Source: Pleomorphomonas sp. (GTDB taxonomy: Bacteria > Pseudomonadota > Alphaproteobacteria > Rhizobiales > Pleomorphomonadaceae). From it: DNA of 45,094 nucleotides. How positions within the stretch are numbered: the first letter of the stretch is position 1; each line of letters opens with the position of its first letter. The stretch covers positions 1 through 45,094 of the forward strand of contig JARKNW010000027.1 of the NCBI GenBank assembly GCA_029976075.1, written 5' to 3'. The notes beneath the pieces are model-generated. The model saw only the letters and a list, made by a program, of their open reading frames with translations, did no database searches and was not told where the DNA came from. Shown one piece after another: positions 1 to 8,518 of this stretch. The position numbers and the translations under genes were made by a program.

Positions 1-1195
1 GGGGGAAGTCGAGCGCCCGGAACTCGTTCCACTCGGTGACGATGCAGAGAGCATCGGCCCCCTCGGCCGCCTCGTAGGCGCTGCCGACATAGGCGATACC
101 GTCGATCAGCTTTTTGGCGTTGTCCATGCCCTCGGGATCGAAGCCGCGCACCTTGGCACCGGCGTCCTGCAAGGCCTGGATGATGGAGATCGCAGGGCTG
201 TCGCGCATGTCGTCGGTCATCGGCTTGAAGGTCAGGCCGAGCACGGCCACCGTCTTGCCGCGCACGTCGCCGCCCACTGCCTGCACCACCTTGCGCGCCA
301 TCGCCCGCTTGCGCGTGTCGTTCACCGCCACGGTGGTCTCGATGAGGCGGATCGGGCTGTCATAGTCCTGAGCGGTCTTGACCAGCGCCAGCGTGTCCTT
401 GGGGAAGCAGGAGCCGCCGTAGCCGGGGCCGGCATGCAGAAACTTCGCCCCGATGCGGCCGTCGAGGCCGATGCCGCGCGCCACCTGCTGCACGTCGGCG
501 CCCACCTTCTCGCAGAGATCGGCGATCTCGTTGATGAAGGTGATCTTCATGGCAAGGAAGGCGTTGCCGGCATACTTGATCAACTCGGAGGTGCGGCGCT
601 TGGTGAACAGCAGTGGCGCCTGGTTGAGATAGAGCGGCCGGTAGACCTCGGTCATCACTTCCTTGGCTCGCTCGTCCTCGTAGCCGATGACGATGCGGTC
701 GGGCCGCTTGAAGTCGTCGATCGCCGCGCCTTCGCGCAGGAACTCGGGGTTGGAGACGACGGCGACGTCGGCGCTGGGGTTGGTCTCGCGGATGATGCGC
801 TCCACCTCGTCGCCGGTACCGACCGGCACGGTCGACTTGGTGACCACCACGGTGAAGCCCTTCACCGCCGCGGCGATCTCGCGGGCCGCCGCATAGACAT
901 AGGAGAGGTCGGCATGACCGTCGCCACGTCTCGATGGCGTGCCGACGGCGATGAACACCACGTCGGCCTCGGCCACCGGACCGGCGAGCTCGGTGGTAAA
1001 CGTCAGGCGCCCCGCCTTGACGTTGCCCTCGACCAGCGCGTCAAGGCCCGGCTCGTAGATGGGGATCTCGCCGCGCTTCAGCGCATCGATCTTCTCCACC
1101 GCCTTGTCCATGCAGACGACGTCATGGCCGAAATCGGCAAAACACGTCCCGGATACAAGGCCAACGTACCCAGACCCTATCATTACGATCTTCAT
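1..1195 (-). CDS. ugd: UDP-glucose 6-dehydrogenase (3' end outside window)
   Basis: Oxidises UDP-glucose to UDP-glucuronate with two NAD+, giving a precursor for acidic exopolysaccharide. About 398 residues are present and the C-terminus runs off the left edge. The protein begins MKIVMIGSGYVGLVSGTCFA, a Rossmann GxGxxG fold. The middle has the TKSTVPVGT and NPEFLREG stretches typical of the family. The catalytic cysteine lies in GGSCFPKD (Cys263), followed by the C-terminal UDP-binding segment with GLTFKPMTDDMRDSP. The ATG at 1195 has AAGG about 8 bases upstream. It is the last gene seen of the minus-strand polysaccharide locus but is separated from the others by a long non-coding stretch, so it probably has its own promoter. 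UDP-mannose or UDP-GlcNAc dehydrogenases are paralogues, but the motifs fit UDP-glucose best. Confidence 0.95.
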   Translation of the reverse strand, partial: MKIVMIGSGYVGLVSGTCFADFGHDVVCMDKAVEKIDALKRGEIPIYEPGLDALVEGNVKAGRLTFTTELAGPVAEADVVFIAVGTPSRRGDGHADLSYVYAAAREIAAAVKGFTVVVTKSTVPVGTGDEVERIIRETNPSADVAVVSNPEFLREGAAIDDFKRPDRIVIGYEDERAKEVMTEVYRPLYLNQAPLLFTKRRTSELIKYAGNAFLAMKITFINEIADLCEKVGADVQQVARGIGLDGRIGAKFLHAGPGYGGSCFPKDTLALVKTAQDYDSPIRLIETTVAVNDTRKRAMARKVVQAVGGDVRGKTVAVLGLTFKPMTDDMRDSPAISIIQALQDAGAKVRGFDPEGMDNAKKLIDGIAYVGSAYEAAEGADALCIVTEWNEFRALDFP

Positions 1196-2765
1196 GAAAT
1201 AACCTTGCGCTCTAATTCAGGAGCGTTTTGAAAGAGCCTCAAATCGCCTTCAAATAACCAAACTTTTCCAACAAAACCTCGTAGGCTAGCCATGCACAAT
1301 AACAGCGCTCATCAAGTGCAGTTGGAAGCACCGCACTTACACCCGTCTAGCGTGCGATCTGCCCCATCCACAATCAACATAGCGCTGTTTTGCCAAGATC
1401 TACCAAGCAAGGACGGGGGGCAAACTTTCCACGCTACCGCAGTCCGGGTGAAACCACTGTTCCACCAAGCCGACGCTGATTATGCACCTGACAGCCTTCA
1501 GTTCAGAGGGCAACCCCGAATCCTGTGTCGCCTGCCACTCAAAATGCGACAGGCAGCCGGACACTTGCGTCTACAGCACACTACATGCCCAAAACATGAC
1601 AACCCGAAGGCGCGCTCAACATTTAGCGCTCGAGCTTTAACAGCGCAGCTGGAAAATCGGTAATTATGAGCAGAAGAGCCGTTCCGCCCAAAGGCGGGAT
1701 GAGGACATCCATGTAATAATGACGAACGTAGATAAAGGGAATAGTATCTGCATATATATTAGGCTTAAGTCTAATACTAAGTCACTTTTGATAAAGCAAC
1801 TCAAGCCGATTACCTCAAGAACGCTAAGAGCCTGCCATTCGACCGGTCCGGATGCCTCGCGATCACGCCCGCCCACAGCCTAGCAAGGGCAGTAAACTCC
1901 GTATTCCCGCTGGGTTCCTCGATCATCGGGCGCCGGCGCCACACGCATCCGCCACCAACCACCCCAACTCCGTCAGCCATCAGCTGGCCCTTCGTCACCA
2001 TCCGGTTTCGTCGTCGCCCAGCCTTCACTCTACTCCTCGGCCTCCTCCATGATGACGGTGTTCACGACCAGTTCGAATTATTCGAGGATTTCCGGTGTGC
2101 TGCGCTCCACGTCTGAGCACACCGCCTCTCTTGGAACATAGATGAGACACACTATATCTTCAGTGAATCCATCAATTACAAAGGACTCGGGACGTTGCTC
2201 CACATATTTCTCGCATTTGACATGATGATTTCGGTCGGTGGCGCCTCGGCGGTAACACGCTGTCGGCCAGGCTTGAATAGCGTCACCACTCAGACCCGAA
2301 ATTGATCTCCGTCCCATAACGGCACTATCAAGCAGAGCGGAAGCGCTACGGCCTTGATACGCAGAGAAAGTGGGACTGCGGTTCCAAGCCGTGTTTCCAA
2401 AGCATGGTGCTCAAAGAGTCAGGCTGTCAGTGACAGCGCACTCGTTAGCTCGGCTCCTTCTCGACACTCATCGCATCAGGTTCTCGATATGCCCGGTTTC
2501 TGTGCGAACCTCGGTACTGAGTTTTGTCGGGGCGAGGAGCAAAGGTCGGAGTAACTTGGCGGGCCCAGGAGTTCGCCGCTTGCGAGGCACGTCACTTACG
2601 ATAAAGGCATCAACCGGGATAATCCCGCTCTTGCCATCGGTGCGGATGATGACATCGAGGCGAGGCACTGAGGAGCGTTCGCGCGCGACCAGATACGATA
2701 CCCTGTAACTGTTGAAGCTTCCATCTCTGCGATGGCCCCAAACTACATTTCGGATCAGACGAAGT
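1196..2765. other. Long A+T-richer stretch without a credible gene
   Basis: About 1.57 kb between ugd and the O-antigen ligase-like gene. Its composition is clearly lower in GC than the housekeeping part of the window. Short open frames exist on both strands (for example 1292-1663 plus, 2078-2317 minus, 2468-2668 minus), but none has a good ribosome binding site, family motifs or GC-rich third positions. The minus frame at 2468-2668 reads somewhat like part of a real protein and may be a gene remnant. No terminal inverted repeats or transposase motifs were recognised. Confidence 0.5.
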
Positions 2766-4190
2766 CTATTTGCGATTCTGAGCCCGGCCGGACGAGGACG
2801 AACGACCTCTCGAAATAGTCGCCACGGCAGCCATCCCAGCAGCGAAAACCGTAGCGAAACCAGGTATTTGAACTGAAAAGTCGATACTGCTGTGAGCCAA
2901 TACCAGCACTAATATCGCTAAACCCAAAATCGGATAAGCCCGAAGGCTTCGCCTGGTCCCGATCCCCCGCGCCAAAGTCCAGACAAGGACAGCCACACCG
3001 ACGAGTAGCAAGGCGAAAAATACCCAGCCCAATCCCAAATATGCTTCCAGATAAACGGAATGGGCGCGGTCCCAAACCCCGGCGACCCCACATAGTGCGT
3101 CCCGATAAGCCGGGAAAAAGAGACGAAAGGTAGCGAAGCCCACACCGGTCAGCTGATTGTCTTTGGCCGACTGCAAGATTGCGGGCGCGACGCAGAAACG
3201 TAAGTCGTCCAGACCTTGAACTTCCGCTCGGAACAACGCCCGATCCGCAAAAACAGCGCCGACGAGCATTACCCCTGCTCCCCCACCAACAACCCTCCCG
3301 ACGCGCCACGCCAAACGCTGGCGACTCGACGAAAACGCTCCCCGCCCATTCCGTTCTTCGGTCTTAGCCCAGAGAACGGAAGGCACCAGAAGCAGATAGG
3401 CGACAAAAGTGCATCCAACACCTCCGCGAGATTTTGTGAGCAATAGAGCGGCTGTTGATCCCGAAAAACAAGCAAACATCAGCGCAAGATGCCAAATAGC
3501 CCGCCTTTGTTCGCTGGGAAAGCGTTTTCCAAACATCAGATTTCGAAAATCTATTACCCGTGCCTCGATATAAATACCAACAAAAGAGATCATAGAAACC
3601 AAGCCGTAGAATGTGCCCGCAGTATTTCTATTGGCAAAAGGAGCCGTCAAACTATCCAGATAATAGCGCTTTTCCTCAAGGAGCAGCGTATGCGGAGAAA
3701 AAGTAAATTCACAAATCGCCCATATTGCCAAAGCGCCGCCAAACAGCGCGATAAATGAAAGCAGGCGCCGCGCTTCTTCATCGGATGGAAACAGCACCAA
3801 AGCAGTGATAAAGACGACAAATGGAGCAATAAGGTTCGCCAATGCCGCCAGGCTGTCGGCCGGAGCGACGGAAATAGTCTTCGGATGAGCAGAGACGAAC
3901 GCGCCAAGGTCTTGCCAGGTCGGGTTGGCCAACTTGTCCAAGGGCAAGGTTTGTATAATCACCCACCCCGCCAACACGAGTGCCAGAACTATCGCAACCC
4001 TGCAAACAGGGGCCGTCGCTTTCGGTTCACCCTGCGTTGCCAATGCAAAAATGGCAATCACGCTTAACAAAAGCGTAAAGATTGAACCCGCGAGAGGATT
4101 AACCGCACCGTATGTGAGTAATCCAAACGCGACAAAACCAAAAAAGATATAGGATAGCAACCGACGCGTCATTATCCCGAAGCGCTCCAT
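2766..4190 (-). CDS. O-antigen ligase / polysaccharide polymerase family membrane protein
   Basis: A 474-residue polytopic inner-membrane protein with about ten or more hydrophobic segments. It is likely to ligate or polymerise lipid-linked polysaccharide at the periplasmic face (Wzy/WaaL/ExoQ superfamily). Family signs are a long periplasmic loop in the second half, the LTKSRGG segment after a hydrophobic helix near residue 255, and a G(V/F)GFATFR...AHSVYLE stretch near residues 345-380 that matches the Wzy_C pattern with its conserved His. Codons are less GC-rich than in the gmd/fcl neighbours, which suggests separate acquisition. The ATG at 4190 has no clear ribosome binding site; ATG at 4172 (residue 7) is an alternative with GGAG 12 bases upstream. 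Ligase and polymerase cannot be told apart from sequence. The context of fucose synthesis genes favours a role in exopolysaccharide or O-antigen. Confidence 0.8.
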   Translation of the reverse strand: MERFGIMTRRLLSYIFFGFVAFGLLTYGAVNPLAGSIFTLLLSVIAIFALATQGEPKATAPVCRVAIVLALVLAGWVIIQTLPLDKLANPTWQDLGAFVSAHPKTISVAPADSLAALANLIAPFVVFITALVLFPSDEEARRLLSFIALFGGALAIWAICEFTFSPHTLLLEEKRYYLDSLTAPFANRNTAGTFYGLVSMISFVGIYIEARVIDFRNLMFGKRFPSEQRRAIWHLALMFACFSGSTAALLLTKSRGGVGCTFVAYLLLVPSVLWAKTEERNGRGAFSSSRQRLAWRVGRVVGGGAGVMLVGAVFADRALFRAEVQGLDDLRFCVAPAILQSAKDNQLTGVGFATFRLFFPAYRDALCGVAGVWDRAHSVYLEAYLGLGWVFFALLLVGVAVLVWTLARGIGTRRSLRAYPILGLAILVLVLAHSSIDFSVQIPGFATVFAAGMAAVATISRGRSSSSGRAQNRK

Positions 4191-4616
4191 TGTGTGCGTT
4201 CATCCACGACAGAATTGCGGCGGCACCATTTCCGTCTGCGCTAGGTCTCACAACGGAGCCTGCGTTCCTTACCCGCGCCACTTTGTCTACCCGTTTGTCC
4301 GGCTCTCGGTTACCAACCGACAGACAAGTATTTTCATCTCCACAGATGGAATGGGATCACAGTCTCATCATTCTTAAAAAGACACTAGACATTATACTTC
4401 ATATGTCGATACCCAAATAGCATTGAAGGCTTATTCAGGCACCATCCACTTACACAAAAGAGAAGACTTATCCCTGCGCAACAACCGACCGGAACACCAC
4501 CGAGGCGTCGAGAGTCAATATTTTACAATCATGGCATGGTCGGTCGTTTCCAAACAGAGACGATCCAGGCCCTCCAGGGTCTTCATCGGCGCTGATTATT
4601 CTTGCTGAGACCGCAC
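4191..4616. other. Intergenic stretch, nothing recognised
   Basis: About 425 bases between fcl and the ligase-like gene, A+T-richer than average. It has only short spurious open frames on both strands. It may hold the promoter of the ligase-like gene, but I see no convincing -35/-10 pair, no terminator and no repeat. Confidence 0.4.
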
Positions 4617-5564
4617 TTAGGCGGCAACATCGCTTCTGGCCAAAAACGCCGAGTAAGCAGAGGCGACCCCTTCCATAAGACCGATGGCCGGCTTCCACCC
4701 AAGCGACCTGATCTTGTCGGCACTCATCAGCTTGCGCGGTGTGCCATCCGGTTTAGTGAGGTCGTGGACGATGTCCCCCTTGAAACCTACCACCTCACAA
4801 ACGAGTTTCGTGAGGTCGAGAATGGAGAGGTCCTCGCCCGAGCCTACGTTCACGTGCTCCAAGTCCGAATAGACCTTCATCAGATGCACGCACGCATCAG
4901 CACAGTCATCGACGTGGAGGAACTCGCGGAGCGGCTTGCCTGTGCCCCATATGGTGATTTGCTTGTCGCCGCGGATCTTTGCCTCGTGCGCCTTTCGGAT
5001 CAGCGCCGGCATGACGTGGCTGGAACTGAGATCAAAATTATCGCCAGGTCCATAAAGATTGGTCGGCATCGCAGAGATGAAGTCGGCGCCATGTTGCTTG
5101 CGGTAAGCTTGGCAGAGCTTGATGCCGGCAATCTTGGCGATAGCGTACCATTCGTTGGTCGGCTCGAGCTCTCCCGTGAGCAGCGCGCTTTCGACAATCG
5201 GCTGATCTGCGAACTTGGGATAGATGCACGATGAGCCAAGGAAGCAAAGCTTCTCAACGTCGGCTCGGAAGGAAGCCTCAATGACATTGGCTTCGATCAT
5301 CAGGTTGTCGTAGAGGAAATCTGCTGGATAAGTGCTATTGGCTAGGATGCCGCCGACCTTGGCTGCCGCCACGAACACCGCGTCGGGCTTTTGCTGTTCG
5401 ACCCAGGCGCGAACGGCTGCCTGATCCTTGAGATCGAGTTCGCCGCGGCCCGCTGTCAGGACCTCACAGTCCTCGGAGGCGAGCCGGCGAACGATGGCTG
5501 AGCCGACCATACCGCGATGCCCAGCCACCCAGACCTTCTTGCCTTTGAGATCATAGGCGGCCAT
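4617..5564 (-). CDS. fcl: GDP-L-fucose synthase
   Basis: A 315-residue bifunctional epimerase/reductase (WcaG/Fcl). It converts GDP-4-keto-6-deoxy-D-mannose to GDP-L-fucose with NADPH. It is an extended SDR: the Rossmann GHRGMVGSA motif is at residues 15-23, AAKVGGI follows near residue 68, SSCIYP near 110 supplies the catalytic Ser and Cys, and the YxxxK pair is in NEWYAIAK near 140. The normal family length is about 310-320. The ATG at 5564 lies one base from the gmd stop codon and has a strong AAGGAGG site inside the end of gmd, so the two are translationally linked. The pair makes the fucose donor for the surface polysaccharide encoded around it. Confident call. Confidence 0.96.
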   Translation of the reverse strand: MAAYDLKGKKVWVAGHRGMVGSAIVRRLASEDCEVLTAGRGELDLKDQAAVRAWVEQQKPDAVFVAAAKVGGILANSTYPADFLYDNLMIEANVIEASFRADVEKLCFLGSSCIYPKFADQPIVESALLTGELEPTNEWYAIAKIAGIKLCQAYRKQHGADFISAMPTNLYGPGDNFDLSSSHVMPALIRKAHEAKIRGDKQITIWGTGKPLREFLHVDDCADACVHLMKVYSDLEHVNVGSGEDLSILDLTKLVCEVVGFKGDIVHDLTKPDGTPRKLMSADKIRSLGWKPAIGLMEGVASAYSAFLARSDVAA

Positions 5565-5565
5565 C

Positions 5566-6633
5566 TCAGGCCTCCTTCATTACGGTCGCAGTCTGCATCA
5601 CCTTGAGATCTTCATTGACCATCTCGCGGCAAAGCTCGCGCACCGTGGTCTCGTGTTTCCAGCCGAGTTTCTCTTGCGCCTTGGTCGGATCACCGATCAG
5701 AAGCTCGACTTCCGTCGGGCGGAAGTAACGCGGATCGACTTCTACGACCACCTTGCCTGTGAGGCTATCGATGCCCTTTTCCTCGACACCTTCACCGCGC
5801 CATTCAAGATGAATGCCGACATCCTCGAAGGCCCAGCTGACAAACTGACGGACCTCGGTGGTCACACCGCTGGCAAGCACGTAATCGCCTGGCTCATCTT
5901 GCTGCAGCATCAACCACATGCCACGCACATATTCTCGGGCGTGGCCCCAGTCGCGCTTGGCGCTGAGATTACCGAGATAGAGCTTTTCCTGCTTACCAAG
6001 CCGAATGGCCGCTGCGGCACGGCTGATCTTGCGCGTCACGAAAGTCTCGCCGCGAAGCGGGCTCTCGTGGTTGAACAGAATGCCGTTCGAAGCGTGCAGG
6101 CCGTAGGCCTCGCGATAGTTCACGACGATCCAGTAGGCGTAAAGCTTGGCAGCGGCATAAGGCGAGCGAGGATAGAAGGGCGTCGTTTCGCGCTGTGGCA
6201 CTTCCTGCACGAGGCCGTAAAGCTCTGAGGTCGAAGCCTGATAAAAGCGCGTCTTCTTTTCCATCCCAAGGATACGGATCGCCTCGAGAAGCCGAAGCGT
6301 GCCGATACCGTCCGCTTGGGCAGTATATTCCGGTGTTTCGAAGGACACCTGAACGTGGGATTGAGCGGCGAGATTATAGATTTCGTCAGGCTTGGTTTCC
6401 TGGACGATGCGGATCAGGTTGGTCGAATCCGTCATGTCACCGTAATGGAGATGAAACCGAGCATTTTCGACGTGTGGGTCTTGGTAGATGCTCTCAATAC
6501 GGCCAGTGTTGAACGACGATGACCGACGCTTGATGCCATGAACAGTGTAGCCCTTGTCCAGCAAGAGCTGCGAAAGATAGGCCCCATCCTGGCCGGTGAT
6601 ACCCGTAACGAGGGCAACTTTTCCTGAAGACAC
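5566..6633 (-). CDS. gmd: GDP-mannose 4,6-dehydratase
   Basis: About 355 residues. It removes water from GDP-D-mannose to give GDP-4-keto-6-deoxy-D-mannose, the first step towards GDP-L-fucose. It is an extended SDR with an N-terminal [10 protein letters not shown] nucleotide-binding motif, the Gmd-typical [11 protein letters not shown] and [11 protein letters not shown] stretches, STSELYG, and the catalytic YAAAK followed by YAYW around residue 155. The [16 protein letters not shown] signature is specific for Gmd. The start is uncertain: GTG at 6633 has AAGG about 8 bases upstream and is preferred over the GTG at 6642, which is the longest in-frame choice. It forms an operon with fcl. The antiterminator gene lies upstream across a palindrome-rich leader of about 380 bases, which suggests regulation at that leader. 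Confidence 0.95.
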   Translation of the reverse strand: MSSGKVALVTGITGQDGAYLSQLLLDKGYTVHGIKRRSSSFNTGRIESIYQDPHVENARFHLHYGDMTDSTNLIRIVQETKPDEIYNLAAQSHVQVSFETPEYTAQADGIGTLRLLEAIRILGMEKKTRFYQASTSELYGLVQEVPQRETTPFYPRSPYAAAKLYAYWIVVNYREAYGLHASNGILFNHESPLRGETFVTRKISRAAAAIRLGKQEKLYLGNLSAKRDWGHAREYVRGMWLMLQQDEPGDYVLASGVTTEVRQFVSWAFEDVGIHLEWRGEGVEEKGIDSLTGKVVVEVDPRYFRPTEVELLIGDPTKAQEKLGWKHETTVRELCREMVNEDLKVMQTATVMKEA

Positions 6634-7013
6634 CAAAACCACCTTTTACTTCGGCCATAGCGAGAGCCCATGGGCTCTGCCCACAATCCCCACCAGCCCT
6701 TATCGAAAGCCACTTTCGATAAGCACCGTCAGGGCAGGCATATCAAGTTCGATAAAGCCACACGTTCGATAAGCGTTACACCCTGGACGTGCCCGCCTCA
6801 ACCAGCCTCACGCCCAGCGCCCATGAAACCGGAGACCCAACATACCGAGCCCAACGCTACGGCCAACATGTCCATGGGCAAAAGCTACCGCACTCCGGGT
6901 GAAATGGCTTCACCCTGGCCCGATTGTACCACCGTCGCAAACGAACAGCCCAAAAGACCGTCCCTTACGCCTCGACCGGAGGCTATCACTTACCAAAACC
7001 AAGCCAGATGCAA
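6634..7013. other. Leader between antiterminator gene and gmd
   Basis: About 380 bases without a gene. Its notable content is the TTCGATAA palindrome cluster at 6699-6772, described separately. No T-tract terminator was seen on the minus strand, so transcription from the NusG-like gene could continue into gmd. I found no match to the enterobacterial ops element. Confidence 0.5.
6699..6772. promoter_or_regulatory. TTCGATAA palindrome cluster, candidate operator
   Basis: An exact 11-base inverted repeat (CTTATCGAAAG at 6699-6709 and CTTTCGATAAG at 6713-6723, spacer 3) is followed by two further direct copies of TTCGATAA at 6748-6755 and 6765-6772. This gives four copies of the 8-mer in 73 bases (one inverted, three direct). 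The lack of a T-tract on either side argues against a simple terminator. A multi-site operator for a repressor/activator of the gmd-fcl operon, or an RNA element used by the neighbouring NusG-like protein, are both possible. The DNA-binding partner is unknown. Confidence 0.55.
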
Positions 7014-7577
7014 TCAGGCAACCTTCAGGATCATATCCCGGGATACGCCTGCACGCACTTGGCCACCCATCAAACTCATCAACAACACCAGCCGGTTGCG
7101 CCCATCAAGGCGCTCGATCACACCAAGCTGCTCGGCAAAAGGCCCTGCCCTCAACCGTACCGTCATGCCGGGTTGCAGCGGATCGACAAACTCCAAAATG
7201 CCTTCCGCATTGGTCGACGCCACCAGTGTTTCCACGACACCCGGCTTGATCGCCAAGGGTGTTTCGCCGTTGGTCACCAGCGAGCGTACACCCAGCGTGC
7301 CATTGATCGACCGCCAGCGTGCCCGCAGCGGATCCATGCGCACGAAAACATAACCACGGAAAACAGGCGCCGTCGTCGCGATCGTCTTGCGAGCGTGGCG
7401 GCGCACCACCTTCTCAAGCGGAGAAAACGTAAAGAAGCCCTGGCGGCGGAGGTTATCGACCGCGACACCCTCCCGCTGCGGCTGTGTCATGGCAGCGAAC
7501 CAGCGCTCGCCATCTTGAGACCGCTCAATCGCGGCCTCGGACACCTCAGCAGCCTTTTGGAACGATAAACTCTCCAT
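7014..7577 (-). CDS. NusG/RfaH-family transcription antiterminator paralogue
   Basis: A 187-residue protein of the NusG family. It is expected to bind RNA polymerase through an N-terminal NGN domain (about residues 24-120, with RWFAAMTQPQRE, NLRRQGFFTFSP and VFRGYVFVRMDP). A C-terminal KOW domain follows (about 130-187, with LQPGMTVRLRAGPF, and GVIERLD). The 23-residue N-terminal extension and the weakly conserved KOW part fit a specialised paralogue rather than housekeeping NusG, which normally sits in the secE-nusG-rplK cluster. Its position at the head of the polysaccharide operon matches RfaH, LoaP and similar operon-specific factors that let polymerase read long surface-sugar operons. 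The ATG at 7577 has AAGGGG 5-6 bases upstream. Confidence 0.88.
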   Translation of the reverse strand: MESLSFQKAAEVSEAAIERSQDGERWFAAMTQPQREGVAVDNLRRQGFFTFSPLEKVVRRHARKTIATTAPVFRGYVFVRMDPLRARWRSINGTLGVRSLVTNGETPLAIKPGVVETLVASTNAEGILEFVDPLQPGMTVRLRAGPFAEQLGVIERLDGRNRLVLLMSLMGGQVRAGVSRDMILKVA

Positions 7578-8518
7578 AAGGCCCCTTTTAACGTCAAAAA
7601 CACAAACGCCGCAGCGCCTGAGGTTCCAAAGCGAGACTTCACCCGGACCAATGACAAGCCTGTTCGTTTACTGCAATTATCCTGCCAGTCTATCCATCCT
7701 CGCCAAGGCAGCCAAGCTAGGCGGCACTGGCGACGAAAACATGACATCTCACCAACTGCGTTCAACGAAACCAGCCACGGCGCTCCCTTTGAAAACAATA
7801 GTCTAACTTATAAAGGCCCCGGCCTCGCGGCTGGGAAAATGAAAACACGGCCAGAAAGCCGGATGGCAATACATGTCCCCAACCATCCGGAAAATCAGTT
7901 AGTCAACGGTACTTTCGAATGAGTGAGGCTGTCAACAGTTGCCTTAAGCAAGAGGACCTCAAGTGCGACCTGTGGTGAATCCGCGCGACAGGGGGACGCG
8001 ACAGCGCGAAGACACTCGACATGAGCGTCCGGTTTGTCTCCAACTGCTGGTATTCGGCAATGCAGCGCCCCCCCGTTGCCCTCGGCCGCTCCTGAATGGC
8101 CGTCGAGGCTTGGCTTGGGAATGTTGATGGGCTCACCATAGAGAATGCCGCCGGAACAGCTTGGGGATAGGCGGCACGATGAGGCCCAGGCCACTGAGCT
8201 CGTTACTGCTGCACCCGGTCAGAGAAACGTCGCTCAACGCCCTGCAGAGTTGCTTGTGGCCCCCTTCGTCCAGGCGGCTGTCCTGAGCCTTGTCGATCGA
8301 GGTCTTCTAGACGTTCACCGCGTCCTTGACGCATCCGCCATTAGGGTCGAGCTTGCCAACTCGGAGTTGTTCGCACGGCACAAGGCGGGGGACTTCAAAC
8401 CCGACCCCATCACTCTCGCCCGCTCGATCCGTTGGGGTGCCACGGCCTGACCCCTTCTCTTTTTCTGCCCCGCTTCCCAGCGGACAGTCGCCTTTCCTCA
8501 CCGCCCGGAAAATCAGAC
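7578..8518. other. Intergenic region with possible broken gene
   Basis: About 940 bases between the antiterminator and the alpha-mannosidase. No intact gene is convincing. On the minus strand one reading frame is open from 8528 to 8133 except for a single TAG at 8307-8309. Downstream of the stop it contains LTGCSSNELSGLG and IVPPIPK, which look protein-like, so this may be a decayed small gene. The promoters of the NusG-like gene (minus) and the mannosidase (plus) must lie here; I could not place them with confidence. Confidence 0.4.

Noticed and set aside
434..1231. 265-residue open frame on the plus strand
   Set aside because: Antisense to ugd, whose catalytic motifs are clear on the minus strand.
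1292..1663. 123-residue open frame on the plus strand
   Set aside because: Lies in the A+T-richer non-coding stretch, no ribosome binding site, amino-acid make-up not protein-like.
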